Source: Polytrichum commune | Taxonomy: Eukaryota > Streptophyta > Polytrichopsida > Polytrichales > Polytrichaceae | Direction of reading: 5' to 3' | DNA length: 64,000 nucleotides | Assembly (NCBI GenBank): GCA_950295325.1 | Contig: OX485804.1 | Coordinates: 37,944,001-38,008,000 of the forward strand | Part shown: positions 23,931 to 37,100 of the stretch, in pieces | How positions within the stretch are numbered: position 1 is the stretch's first letter | Layout of the letters: every line of letters begins with the position of its first letter | Made by a program: the position numbers and the translations under genes | Notes under the pieces: model-generated | The model's input: only the letters and a program-made list of their open reading frames with translations | Told to the model about the DNA's origin: nothing | Database searches by the model: none

Positions 23931-26900
23931 TTACATATGAAGTGACACAATGTTCATGGACATGGAGGAAACTTTTATTTATTAAGGTTGAATTGTTTCA
24001 AAATTATGTTTTCATATGTAAAATTTTATATATATATAATGCTACATACAAATGATGTAGATAGCATGACATGGTAGTTAGATTCTTTCTTTTTCTTTTT
24101 CCCTCCTTCTCCTAGATTAAATTTTCACTCTTTCAAAATTGAACCGTCCGGCTAAAAAATGTGCGTGTTTCACATTGCAAATCTTGTTTTATTTATCATG
24201 GCGAGTTAGAAGTCAATGCTATGGTGGTTGTGTTGGCAATGGAGTGATTGAAATGCCCATTTTCAAGTACATGCACGTGCGAAGATGTGATGAGGCAACG
24301 TCCAAGACAACCATACATAAGTTGCATGATATGCAAATTAAAAAGGAAAAAAGAAAAAAGAGGGGTGAGTTGGTTGGTTGCCTTCAACATCGGGACGTGA
24401 TTAATTGCAACACTTTGCAACACGTTGTTACAACAAAAAGAGGTCCTTCGATAGTTGGGATGATTGTCAAGAAATTTCATGTTAGTGGTTGAAGTGACAA
24501 CATCTAAGATATGTGTCCCCTTTGAAATGAAATTGACATTAGAGTGCATGAAGCCAACACAATGATCTATTTGGTAGAAATGTTTGAAAGGAGACAACGA
24601 AGAAGAAGAAATGACTATGATGAAGTTGCCAACGGTGTGAACTATGGTGTTTCTTCATCTTCGAGTTGGTCTAAGCTAGAAGATAAATTTGAAATGGGCT
24701 CATACGTTGTCTCTTCTTTTGTTCACAGACTTGCAAGTAAGCACAACTTCGTAACTTTTTTGTTATTGATTATTGAGATAATGAGGTATTCGATGAAATA
24801 TATGGGTGTTGGTATGTTGTAAGTGTGAAGCATCTTAAGTAGTTCAAGCAACATCCCAAATCAAACATGCGTTAAAAATGACATTCAAGTCATCCAGTCA
24901 ATGAAATTTGACCACCTGTAGAACGAGCATATGAACTCCTAAAGTGAAGAATTCAAGTTCCCACATGTATGTATTCTAATTATACACACAATGTTTTATT
25001 TTTACCCAAACTCCCTCATGCATCTTGTTATCCATTTCTTTGTTTTAAGAAAACAATGTTCTCACTTAGTTGCCTCAACTTGAGAACTTAAACTTGTAAC
25101 AACTGAATCTTTGATAAAACATTTGTTGAGACCCAAAAAAAAAAATCTTCCCACATCTTTGTTATGGAGTTTTATTCCACATACAAGTGGTTGATCAAAA
25201 AAATCATTGATGACATCGGGCTCTAATGCCCTTGATGTCGAAGGTGCTACAAAGGTTCCAAGATGGGCGGAATGCACCCAAGACAACTAAAGGTTGAGGT
25301 ATTGTAACAAAGGAGCCACAAGGAATACACGAAACATGTTCAACACCTGTCTCCCATCAAAGGGGACCACATGTGGACCACGTTTTCTTGTCAAAATTTT
25401 CCTTTCAATAATTATTATGAAAGAGAAAAGAAGTGAAACATCAACATATACACATTGACGTGAAAATGAATCCTTTGCTCTATAAAGAGCATGGATGGGT
25501 TGGGAATTGTTATAGGACATACTACCTTCCTCTCGAAGGTGGGCTTGAATGGGACATTACTACGTACTAAAGTATCTAATATAATTTGAGGGGGCTAGGA
25601 CCAAGTTATCTCTGTTGCCCAATTTTCTGTTGTTTGTTTGTTAAGTTGTTTTTAGGTTTGATTCTAATTGTGATTTGATGTATGTTATTCATTTGCTTTT
25701 TGGCTTGTGATATTGGAATATGTAATTATTTGGTGTGTTCCATAGACCTTGTGTATATAACAAGTGTCAAAAGGTAAGCATGTTAGTCCCCTCAACTGTC
25801 ACTCAAGGGGGTAGATTTCTTTAGTCTCGTGAAAACTTGGTTGCGCTTTGGTCATGGTTTATTATTCAATTTATTATTATTAGACTATATATCTTGGAAC
25901 TACAGCCACGCAATTATTAGAGTAGTTGGTCAAATTATAAACAAGCATTGTAGTTGCAATCCCGTTGTTTGTTTTGTGGCACCATTCAAATACTTCAAGC
26001 CATGGCCTTGGGGAACATTATTTAGAGGAGGAAAAACAAATACTTAAGGCCCATTTTACACACATGACCAACGGCCGTGAGAAATGATTTAGAAAATTTC
26101 GTGGTAATGGACGTTAGTCAAAACCATGACCAAGTGAGATCCACTTCATTTTGAGAGCCTTGATCACATGAAATAGTGTAAAGCAGACTTTGACCGGGAT
26201 AGAGTGTTATTATAAATCAGCATAAGTAATAAAACAAAAAATGTATGCATTGTTTTGTTAAGAACATACATTACAAACCATATTGTTTTAAATATTATAT
26301 ATACAACACACTCGCCTTTGTATTCTATTAAGATGACACATGTGAGTTGTCTTATTCCAATATATGGGCGACCGCCAAACATGATCCACTTCGGGACATG
26401 CAAGACTCCTGTCACTTTCTCATTCATTTTATTTTTAACATGGTTGATTTTCTTTTTGGTGAGTTTGTGTGAAGTTGAGTGGGATCTCTACTCATTTGTG
26501 GTTGTAGACTCCATGTTGGTTATGGGTACTTGTACCTTAAGGCTTAGTTGTTGAATTTCATTGTAATTAATATGCTTTGTGCTATTAACTAGCTACTCTC
26601 TATACTCAACAGTGAATACAATTGGGAAGACCTTTTGTATTCACTTTGGAACTTATTCCATGCACTTCCAATAACCATAACTACATAAGAACAAATTATG
26701 ACTTCAATCCAATCTGTTGATGTTTCATAACTTTGCTAGCAAGAACACAAACTTCAAGAGGTAAAGTTGATGAACGGAAATTGGAGAATAAGAAAGAAAA
26801 ACGAACCGCTTAACACCCACATACCTAAATGTTGACGGACATAGGTGTCATTGTTCAACCCCTCCCCACCCACACACGTGCAATTTGTGTCACCCACACT

Positions 26901-28468
26901 AATTGCACTAAAGCATCAACATTTTTTTAAGAGTAAATTTTTATCAAATTGGATATTTTCAAGATTCCTTGATTTTCCTTAGTACGAGCGTTTTTTTTTT
27001 AATTATTTTAAAACCCTTGAATAGGTTGTTGGCTACTGAGTGGGATAACAAACTATCAATAATAGGTAGGGCACATTATGAAGCCGTTGCGGAGTATCTC
27101 AAGACATTCTTTTACCGAAACACGGAGTGCCAAAGATACTCCACATGTAGCGGGCCATGCAACAAGGCACTTGTGTGGGTGATGAACGAACGTGAGGAAT
27201 TAGCGGTGAAAGCCATCTCATTGTGGCCCATGAAGAAGGTGTGGATAAACAATTTGCATGTGCATTATATTATTCCAAACACCATTTACTAGGTTCTCAT
27301 CCTCCTACATGTCGAATTTTATATGAATGTACTTTCCCACTAAGTTCATATATCGTACACCTATCCATATAACTATTGGGTGGGTGGAGGGAGGGAGGGG
27401 GGGGGGGGCAAGGGCGATACATTTGAAATACTATCATCAACAATCTTTTTTAATATTGTTTCCATATTCAAAAACTGGAAACAGTGTAAATTATTCTTTG
27501 GTTTTATTAGTGTCTTCTCTATCTATAGCAAGCTTGCATCATATAGTGAATCTCTTATAGCCTAGTTGGATCATGTTGACGTATAGGGCAACTAGTGGCA
27601 TGCCTAGTTGGCCGATTGTGTTAAGTGTCCCAATGTTAGAAATAGTCACGGTGTCAGAATTTGAACATGTAGTGGACTTGAATGTGGAGTCGGGAATCCA
27701 ACTTACTTGGGCATGTCCTTGTTCATGCATGTAGGTGCCTATAATACCCCCATTCCACCATCTACATTACTTAGGTCGAGTCTGAGCAAAAAGTGGGAAC
27801 TATGGGGGCACAATCCACAAGCAATTCACGGCCCCATAAATTGTCAGCAAGGGTACGAGCAATGTTATGGTGGTACATGTTAGGTGGTTGCATTGAAAAA
27901 TGCACATCAAATATGTAGATTGATGTGGGTAGATTTTCAGTGAGGTTAGTCATATGCGTTGTTCACTCTAATCACAAAATGAACATGGAGATTGTGTGGC
28001 ATTCGTCAAGTGAAAGCAATTATTTGTGTTGAAAATGATCGAACATCAAACTCATTTGACCATTTATTGCTTGGGGATATGTACCATGGCAGTGTGGGTG
28101 CCCACAACCAAATGTCTTGCTCTCAAAGGATGTTTGTGCGTAATTCATTCAAACTGAATCCCTCTAGATTGATTCATGTCTTTGATGTTAGTTATGCAAT
28201 ATGCATCAATATAAAGAAACTTGTGTATTAGATATCAATTAACTATGTTTTCAACTCTTTGAGTTGACTATAATACAATCACGGGGGCCTAACTCAAAGA
28301 GCAAGATATCTAGCCTTGCAATTTGGATGTCAGTGCTCTAAAGACAATTAGATGCCACATGAACACATATTTACCATGGTCAACCACTACACTAATTATC
28401 CGATTTAATAATTGCGAGGCGAGTGAGACCTATTATGCTATTTTCAATTCCTATTGAACTCCATCTAA
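23931..28468. other. Intergenic DNA, no gene securely recognised
   Basis: Longest frames: 24196-24597 minus (133 codons), 24139-24492 plus, and 26969-27292 plus (107 codons, containing ECQRYSTCSGPC). None has a motif I can place. A G12 run lies at 27397-27408. Sequence at 26045 (AAGGCCCATTTTACACACAT) resembles a Harbinger MITE left end, but no right partner was found. Confidence 0.45.
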
Positions 28469-28967
28469 GGGCCACTTCGCACACGAGCCAAGAGATGTGA
28501 CCATGAAATTGTGAGAGCCCAAAAGAAAGTGGCCAAAGGTTGTCCCAAGACACCTCCAAAATCATGTAGTGTGGTCACGGATCCTCAAGTGTAGCGTGGA
28601 GTCATATGTGACCGGACCCTCAACCAAATGCTATTTCAATGAATTTCTATTCAAGTGGGCATGTACATATGATAAAATAGAATACATCAACAATTGTGAA
28701 CATTCAGAGTGTTGTGGTCTCCTGGTTTTGTGTTAGGCCTACCTCCAAGAGGTGGTTTTTGAAAACAGTCCAAACGACCATGAAACATGATCCATTCGAT
28801 GCCATGTAGGAATCCATGTGGACTCTACATCCATCTTGCATTCACATACTCCATTGGTCCCTCAAGCCTAGTGTGAAGCGAACTTGGACCGGCTCCGCCT
28901 TTTCCACCAATGAGAGTGCTTGAAGTGTAATGGTCACGGGCTCTCGGTCTCGTGTGTGAAGCGGCCC
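28469..28967. mobile_element. PIF/Harbinger-type MITE (TSD TAA)
   Basis: The left end GGGCCACTTCGCACACGAGC pairs with the right end on the minus strand, GGGCCGCTTCACACACGAGA. TAA flanks both ends (28466-28468 and 28968-28970). At 499 bp with no transposase frame, it is non-autonomous. Its TIR follows the same GGGCCRCTT.ACAC pattern as the element at 30096. Confidence 0.85.
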
Positions 28968-30095
28968 TAATCATGCATGGTAACTCGCATGGAGAGTTAT
29001 ACACTTGTTGAATTCATCATACAAGTGAAGCTTAACTCACATGGTTCACCAACATTTCATCCAATACACCAATCATTCTAGCTTCACAATTTGTGTGGCT
29101 CGTGAACATATTAAATATAGGTACATCCATTGTTAATCATGGTACGTTAAGATCTCCCCTGGATCTCCAATGACTTGGGATTCATGGCAACCATGTTAAG
29201 AAATCCGGTTAAAACCTAGGTTTGTGACTAATTCAAGGGCCAAGGTTGTGTTTGCAAATTCTAATAATAATAATAAGAAGAAAACAGTAGAACCGTGAGG
29301 CTCTGTTCTTTATTATGAAAGACTATAATTGTAGTTGTCCACTTTGCTCATGCCAATTCATGGCTATTCACTATACCAAACCTTTCTTGGATTTTGTGCA
29401 CCTTCTTCTCAAATACGGGTCAAGGATTGAAGCTACTCATTTATCACCCAAAATTTTAAAAATAAATAATCAAGAACTACCGAAATAGATATAGTTAACT
29501 AGATTTCTTTCATTGCATTTTAGGGAGCACTTATATATATATAAATTATAGATAACATCCAATATAGTGGACCAAAAATAACAAGAACAAGAAACGTCCA
29601 AGTGTGAACACAAAGTGGTTAGGAAATTTGCTCTTGAAACGAAGAAGTTGATGCATAGTCTCTGTCCTACAGACGAAGCCAATAAAACATGCGACTTAGA
29701 AGAGTTTCACCTTCAGCTGAGTGCATGGCCATCACAAATCCTTGATCATCTCCGGATTTGAAGGCAATGTAAAAAAAGCTATACCCATCAAATTTTGGCT
29801 TTAAAAGGTTCATTTCCACATTGTTTAGGATCAATTTAGACTATGGTGAAGAAGTGCACCAATCAAGAAATTCAGGGGAAATGGAGGAATATGATTGGCT
29901 ACAAAGTGGATTCTTACCAGCCGGGGGTGTATACTACAACCAACTATTCTCCGATTCTCCAAGCTTGGGTGAAAAATGACATGAATGCCAAGGTGGCAAC
30001 ACTTTTTGTTTAGGGAAATCTTTGGAGATAAAGTTTTCTTGGACAACCTCAATTCCTTGAATAATAAACTTTGTTGTGGTTTGAACCGGCCCTTA
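28968..30095. other. Intergenic DNA with a fragment of the ACCTTGGACA family
   Basis: 29480-29535 (ATATAGTTAACTAGATTTCT, then CATTGCATTTTAGGGAGCA) resembles the interior of the element at 11475-12059. No gene was recognised; a 73-codon minus frame at 29831-30052 lacks motifs. Confidence 0.4.
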
Positions 30096-30628
30096 GGGCC
30101 GCTTTACACTTAGAGGCCGGGCCAATTCGTTGTGTAAGAGGCTTGAAATCCTCATTTGTGATTGGTCAAAAGGCTCAAATCGGCCCCAACCCCTTTACAT
30201 CTAGAGGCCGGGCCGATTTGGTGGTATGATTTTTTAAATTAAAAAATGTATGTTATGACACGGCCCGAGCTCGTTGAATTGGGTGCACCCAAAATGGAAG
30301 GCCAATTCTTGGCCTAGAGGCCAATGTCATATTCCACTAAAAAAATCTTCTTAAATAAAGTATAATTTTTTAAAGTGAACTAGATCCATTGGATTATGTG
30401 GAATCTAAAGGCTCTATCTTAGATTATGCTACATCCGTTGGATTAGGCTAATTTTTTTGAATCAGCTTGGCTTCTTGGCCCGAGGGCCTTTACATATGGG
30501 AAAATTGGCCCCCGGTATAATCTTATTATATTGTGTAGTAGAGGCCGGCCTCCAACCCAAAAAAGGCTAAAATTTTGTGCAATCGGCCTCAAGGGAAATT
30601 GGCCCGGCCTCTAGGTGTAAAGCGGCCC
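30096..30628. mobile_element. PIF/Harbinger-type MITE (TSD TTA)
   Basis: Nearly perfect TIRs of about 32 bp: left GGGCCGCTTTACACTTAGAG, then GCCGGGCCAATT; right, minus strand, GGGCCGCTTTACACCTAGAG, then GCCGGGCCAATT. TTA duplications lie at 30093-30095 and 30629-30631. The interior repeats the GGCCGGGCCGATTTGG motif several times. The high TIR identity makes this the youngest-looking of the four Harbinger-type MITEs. Confidence 0.9.
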
Positions 30629-31695
30629 TTAGTATGTAAAGTTGTGAGCGGTGAAGACAATGAAAAGGCATTAGTAATAGAATGCCATGGTGGAATCTTC
30701 AATAATCCACCATCCTCCCTCTTTCCAAAAGTTTTATCCAAAGCATTTTTGACTTGGTCCACTCTCCGCGTTGCATATAGGGGTCCACTCTCCATGCCTA
30801 AGGTATCAAAGTAGTCCAAGCTAAAACCCACAATCTTCTATTACAAATCTTCTATTACAACCTTATGATTGTCCCGAGTACCCAAACATGTCTAAAAAGT
30901 GTCCAAAATAGGTCCGAAGTCCGCACTAAACATGAGCAATGTTTACTATGCGTGTGCAATACACAAACAAAGCTACTTTGTGGAAATTCTTTATTACCTT
31001 TGCAACATTTGACACATAAATTTACTCACTCGTGACATCGAAATGATCTAACTTGCAATAATTGTTGCTAGGATGTGTCATGGATACATACATTAGAAGC
31101 ATTGTATTCAAAGGTTGAATGGAGCACTAGCAAATATTCCAAGAAGAATGCCAATTTAATCTTCATGTGATTATGAGGCCCGTGATACATGTAGTGTGAG
31201 TTGAGTAATTTAAATCAAAGGTTTTTCACTCCAAGAACATGATGTGTATGGATGTTCAAAAACGCCCAAAATGCTTATTGATCTACCACATTAACATGTC
31301 AAGGGTGTGAGAAAAAACAAAACTTGAAAACAATGATATCAAAGCATGTATTCTCAAACTAAGTTGAAAGAAGAAGAATCAATGACCTCCGCAAATAACT
31401 CATCATCATTTCCGGGGTTAGCCTTAGTGACCAATTTTTCAAGCTCTTTACTCCACATGGTTGCAATAGATTTCTTTGGTGCCAACTACATACCAAACTT
31501 CAATGCCTTGGTAGTTCTTGAAGCAATTGGTGTTTTGTTGTTGTATTTACGAGATCCTCCTATTGCAACAACAATCTCTCTGCACATATATACACATAAT
31601 ATTGAGTGAGATGGAAATCTTAGAATAGACATATACACCAGATGTAGAAAAAAAAATTACTTAGATACCTTGTACAATAATTGTGTGAAGACGTT
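30629..31695. other. Intergenic DNA, no gene recognised
   Basis: An 87-codon frame at 31346-31609 has a hydrophobic middle (NFNALVVLEAIGVLLLYL) that could span a membrane, but I cannot place it in a family. Nothing else was seen. Confidence 0.4.
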
Positions 31696-32468
31696 CAGAC
31701 CTTGGACAACTAACTAAGTGGGCAACTATATAACTAGCTAAAAACTCCAACTAGCTGAAGCTACGCATGAATACGGTGCCTTAAAAGAATAGCTAGCTAA
31801 AAGGAAGTGCCAGAATCCGGGCGAGGAAAGTTAATTAGCTGAAGTTAGCTAATAACTAGTTGGAATATGAATGTGATCTCGGTGGAATGAATGATTGTCA
31901 TTGCACCCAATGGTCATCTCTCATACCCGGACTCATTGAAACAACGATGTTTTTGGAACTGGATATGAGCCTAATTCCTAATAATCCAGCAGATGTCGTA
32001 GAATCTCCGATTTGGAACACCTTGATTCCATCTCATCCTGAATTGCCAGATGATATTGATGATTCCAATAATAATGAAAATGAAGAAGACGACAATGAGG
32101 ATGACGAAGAAGAAGAAGATGATGATCTATCACCAATGCTAGTCGAAATTGAGGAACCCATACGTGTTGATTTTAAGCCTTTCAAATTCCTTGTGCAACA
32201 ACATGAAAATATGGAGCCAACCGAGAGCAATACAACCAAATATATATGTATTTTGGTTTCGTTTGAATGGATTTTTCTCTAGTTTAGAATGAATATGCAT
32301 ATCACACAACTTTTTAACTATTTGAAGTTGAGTGAAAATGAGAGTTCCAAAAAGGCTAGCTAGCTAAAGCTAAGTAAGAATCATAAGTTCGGTGAACCTA
32401 GATAAGTGACAAATAGGGGCCCATAAAATTTAGCTAGGTGATGTTAGTTGGCCACATGTCCAAGGTTT
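31696..32468. mobile_element. ACCTTGGACA-ended element, copy 2, ORF-bearing
   Basis: The left end CAGACCTTGGACAACTAACT pairs with the right end on the minus strand, AAACCTTGGACATGTGGCCA, then ACTAAC. A perfect 9-bp direct repeat GAAGACGTT flanks it (31687-31695 and 32469-32477), as expected for Mutator-type insertion; a 4-bp GACG duplication with a longer TIR is the alternative reading. Both subterminal regions are rich in TAGCTAGCTAAA motifs. It contains a 140-codon frame. Confidence 0.65.
31860..32282 (+). CDS. Hypothetical acidic protein inside a transposable element
   Basis: A 140-codon frame occupying most of the element at 31696-32468. The first codon of the frame is TTG; the first ATG is two codons later. 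The translation has a central acidic stretch (NENEEDDNEDDEEEEDDD) near residues 73-92, followed by a proline-containing segment IRVDFKPFKFLVQQ. No catalytic or zinc-binding motif is visible. It may be a chance frame, a captured exon or an element-encoded accessory protein. Codon choice is not distinctive, so the coding status is doubtful. Confidence 0.25.
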   Translation: MEYECDLGGMNDCHCTQWSSLIPGLIETTMFLELDMSLIPNNPADVVESPIWNTLIPSHPELPDDIDDSNNNENEEDDNEDDEEEEDDDLSPMLVEIEEPIRVDFKPFKFLVQQHENMEPTESNTTKYICILVSFEWIFL

Positions 32469-33309
32469 GAAGACGTTTGAAATCAAAGGATACCAAGTAT
32501 TTTTATTTTATTTTTTCGCACGTAGAATATTGATCAAGTGTCAAAAGATGTTGAAACTCTTGAAGCTTTAGTTTGCCAAACCACTTTACACAACGTAATT
32601 CGTGGACCAAATCGGTCTTCCCATGATCACTCTCCATTGACCTACAAAACAATAGATGTCAGTGTACTATAGACAAAACCATAATGTTGAAATCAATCAC
32701 GACAATGACAAATCAAATAATGTTTGTACATGTTCACCTCATGCACAACATCAAATTACACCCAACAAAACCGGAGGGTTTCAAGAAAATGCAGTCAAAT
32801 TGTAATGCCATTCCGGATTGTCTCAATGTAAAGTGTCTATATGTTGTTGCCATGCACTCACTCTATGGTTCCCCTCCGCACCCAAAACATCTTTCCTTTC
32901 AAGACACTCAAATCATTATCGGTGGATAAGAATGATTCAAAAGAATCATTAATGACTTGCCAATTTTCATCTTGAGACTCATATGTCTTTGTTGTGACAT
33001 CCTCCACCTTCCCCAAATTATCCACAATGGACACATAAAGAACCTTGTCATCTTCACGACAATCGTTCACAAATCCAATCTTAAACAATTTCAAATCAAC
33101 CTCCAAAATTGGTTTGACCAACAACAAACATTTGAGAAAACATAATGGAGCTGACACTATTGTCTACTACGTCCAAATCTTGAATTACTTCAAAATTAGA
33201 GACAATTTCCACATCATCATGTCAATTGACAAACATGACACAACCACAATAAACAATGTCAAGCACAACATTATATAAAAGTTAGAACACAAGAAAACAT
33301 AGAATGGAA
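32469..33309. other. Intergenic DNA, no gene recognised
   Basis: Short overlapping frames on both strands (60-99 codons) without motifs. Confidence 0.4.
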
Positions 33310-33850
33310 GAGTGAAGGGGCTTGGTTGAACAAGCGTGAGGGAGTTGTTTTTCAAATCCAAGCCCTCCACCCCCTTCCATTCATAAGTGGCCCACAAGGT
33401 CGGCCTTAAATGGATAGTATGGGCTATCACCTCCCACCCCCAACTTTTGATACAACAAACACAAAGGCTAGAAAGGGGGTTGGCCATTACCACAAGCTTC
33501 CCCCTCACCTTTGCAGAACTTTGAGCACACCAAAACATGAAATGGAAGGCTTAGCCAAGGGCCTTGGATCCTTGGAAAAAACCAAATAAATGTCAAAAAG
33601 CCAGAAAATTCACTATCAGAAGACCATTTTTGTTTTGTTTTTTGGACAATTTATTTTTTAATGAATGTTTTCTCAAGATTAAAGGCCCTTGATTGGGTGT
33701 CGTTTATGTTTATGTGGATACAACAACCATCACTCTTGGAACCCAAGGCTTGGTTTGACAAGAGTGAGGGGGCAAGTTGTCAATCCAAACCCCACTTCGA
33801 TTCATGAATACCGACAAGGTACACCCACTTAAAGCAATTGGAAGAGAAGG
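33310..33850. repeat. Diverged local direct duplication R3
   Basis: 33315-33420 (GGGGCTTGGTTGAACAAGCG, TGAGGGAGTTGT, CAAATCCAAGCCC, ATTCAT, CCCACAAGGT, TTAAATGG) is repeated at 33743-33845 (AAGGCTTGGTTTGACAAGAG, TGAGGGGGCAAGTTGT, CAATCCAAACCCC, ATTCAT, CGACAAGGT, TTAAAGC). Spacing is about 425 bp. Confidence 0.55.
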
Positions 33851-33876
33851 CAATTTTGTACCATGGAGGATGAAAG

Positions 33877-34137
33877 ATGTACATGGTTTGGTGTGGCATC
33901 ATCTTAGGTTTGAGTTGTTTGCTCCATCTCTATTTCATGTACAAACATAGCTCCAACCTTCATTTGTATGTCTCCAACCTCAATGCTCATTGTCACCTCC
34001 CCTTCTTCCCCTATGATGCCGCTGAGCTTCAAAATGCCGTCTCCACCTTGGCTCCTCCCTATCATGTCTTCAACCTAGTCGCGCATAACCTCCTTACAGC
34101 TTCCGCCTCCACCACAACCATCATGCGCCTTTTGTAG
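33877..34137 (+). CDS. Short coding-like ORF, unidentified
   Basis: An 86-codon ATG-to-stop frame whose second half stands out from the surrounding AT-rich DNA: from about codon 31 onward most codons end in C or T (LHLYVSNLNAHCHLPFFPYD, then AAELQNAVSTLAPPYHVF, then NLVAHNLLTASAS). That bias resembles plant coding sequence more than random DNA. I do not recognise the family. It may be a remnant exon of a captured gene. The N-terminal part is hydrophobic and less convincing. Confidence 0.3.
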   Translation: MYMVWCGIILGLSCLLHLYFMYKHSSNLHLYVSNLNAHCHLPFFPYDAAELQNAVSTLAPPYHVFNLVAHNLLTASASTTTIMRLL

Positions 34138-37100
34138 TTAGGTTTTTGCTATCACTCAAATTAATCCAAGGAGAACAACCAAGGGTACTAGGTCTCAAGG
34201 AAGATCGAGCTAGTGTTTATAAGGATTAATGTCATGATTGGATTAAGGTTTCTAATAAAAATCTACGTTTTTAACTCCTTCCTTCATTATTCATTAAGCA
34301 TAATTCACACTCTTATGGTTCATTGGTGTTTTCTTAGTAGAGTGGGGTTTTGTCTTACATGTGTGGACTCCTATCACTCTAATTCCATCCTCTATGTGAG
34401 TCATGAAACTCAAAAGCTTGCCAAGTGGCCAATGACTTATAATCAGGACAATGTTCGATGGCAAATCACAAAAAGAAGTGGGAGCATGTTTGGGCTCATG
34501 GACGGGTACTATGTTTGTTCGAGTCATTGCCATTCCATATCTAAGATTTGGGGTGATCATCAACTTCGTCTCAAATAAGGACAACACTTACCGTGTCACA
34601 ATTGGCGATATGCCACAATGCACCTACCTTCACTAAAATGTCATTTGATGCTTTGGGAAAGAGAGGGAAATGAGTGTACTGCAAACACCTCCATTATGTA
34701 TTCTAATTTCTATGCAGGTTAACTACGAGAATGACAAGTTCATTCATGCTCCAACCTAAACCCACAAGGTTATGTGGGTTTATGTAGCTACTTGAGCTTG
34801 TTGGTGTTGTTGAACATGGTAGTGTAGTGTGCACCCATTCATTTGAGCATGTCAGTACACGACATGTAAAATTTACAAGCATGTTTTTGTTGAATGCAAT
34901 CATGTTTTGGATTATAATAAATATTAGCAAATGAGGAAGTGTTTTCAAACAATCCATGGTAATAGGCCCCCTTGATTAATGACTTTCATGACTGTAAGTA
35001 TATACAAATGATTAATTATGGTTAATTTACTGCAAAATGTAGAATTAGACCCTTATAGTCATGTGAAACTTACTATATTAGACATCAATGCGTGCATGTT
35101 ATGGCTCATTGCTCACGTGTTACTGCTCATCTTAGTGAGCACAACATTTGTGAAAAGTATTGAGTTATTTTTGTCAATATATTCTAAATAAACATGTTTG
35201 TCATAACCACATATGCAACAATCATCAACTGCCTCAAACCAATCAATCAATGTTCAAAATACTCCGAAAAAAAGGTTGGTTCAATCTATATGAGATGGGA
35301 TTCTTGTTCATAGGTAGAAGTATCTCCTATAACAATTCATAATTTGACTTGTCAAATGGTACAAGCCTTTGTAGCTTATGTGATAATCTTATTAAATTTG
35401 AGCCAACAATTTTTTTTACTTTCTTCAACAAAAACAACAACCTTCAAGGCTAAGTTGCTTATTCAAAAAGATACTAGATGCTCAATATTGTCATTATATG
35501 GTTTTCTAACTTATTATTTAGTATTTGACATAACTATTTTGACCTCCTCACTTAGAACCCTCCAATCATGGAGATCAACAATGTAGAATGAAGGGCGGAA
35601 GAGGGCAAGGATCATGCTTTTCAGAAAGTCGTCATTTTTTCGCAAACACCAATGCTTACAAGTTAATGAAGTTGTAAGTCATACCCGAGTAACCACATGA
35701 GAAGTCCATAAGGCATGTACCTATGGGTTACATTTTGTCATTTGTTTTCTTAATTGGAGACCTATAATTGATAGATGTGTGGTTACATCAGGATCAAAGA
35801 ACAAACACCATAAAAAAAACACATGTTTACAAGAGATTGCTCCATGACTTCAAATTTTATTGACTACTGCGCACTCAATAATGAACACAATTCAAATAAC
35901 ATATATATATATAAACTTAAAGAAATAAACAACACATATATTTTCAATAACCATACTTAACTAAATCAAGGGATGCCCAAATTTGAATACATGCTTCTGT
36001 TGATCATATGCTTGCTAATGCAACACAAAACTCAAGATGTGAACATGGTCAATAGAAGATGGAGAACAATAAAAGCTCACCACATAACACCCGCATGCAC
36101 ACCTAAAGTCTTTTGGCTTCCCGGAGAAGTTCCAATCCCTAATCATTTCATTATTCATTCTCAACATGTGGACTTCATGTTCTTGAGCATGTGAAGTGCG
36201 TGTGTGGTAAGCTTCGTATGTCTCGAGTATTGGAATCACTTGAAGCCCAAGTGCATGCGGGACTTATACCCCCCCCCCCCCCGCCTATTACATGGCACCC
36301 TTTTTACTATCTTGGGGCAATAAAAACAAGAGAAACAAAATCATTGCAAAGTGAGGTAGTAGTAGTGGTAGTAATTGTTTTGAGATGCTTTTACCTACTA
36401 GAGTTGTGATACTCTCATGATCGTCTGTGATTCAATGCTTGAATCTCCTTCTTGTCAATTGAACAATGACAATTGGATTGTGGAATGTTATTTATATACA
36501 ATTTTTTTAAAAATAAATACATTATTTATTTTTTCTTTACCTCTAGGCCATAACATTATTAAGCAACATGCGTTCATTCATGTGGGCTTTAAGAGTATAA
36601 TCATGGGATGTCCAAACCTAGTGCACAAAGACTCAAATTAAGTCTAAATCTGCATTAGGTTGGGGCATCTCATGGTTATATTCTCAAGGCCCGCACGGAC
36701 GAATGCATGTTGCTTTATAATGTTATGGCAATCTATCTCGATGAAATTGACGTTCTTGTTATTATTCAAGAGGAACATAAGTTCGTGTGGTCATATTGTG
36801 GGCACTTCCAATACCACCTACAATTTCATGTGTTGAATTGAATAGAGAATTGTCTCATCACGTTGGCAATTGTAATACACAAAGACTTTCATCTCAAGTT
36901 TCAAAATCAAGGTTGAGATGCATAAGTTTCAGGAAGTCAAAGTGACAACTCTCTCTCACACACACACCAACCCTCCCAATCGTATTGATTGCTGAACCAA
37001 GAACGATTAACATATTTTGAGCACACACTTAGTCCGATTCCAATTTCCCACATATTTTTTTTGATATTCAAGCATTTCCATATACCATTCAAATGAAGAA

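Noticed and set aside
23574-23945. 123-codon ORF as a gene
   Set aside because: It lies largely within a MITE, extends over its right terminus and has no motif.
26045-26090. Left end of a fifth Harbinger MITE (AAGGCCCATTTTACACACAT)
   Set aside because: No inverted partner could be found downstream.
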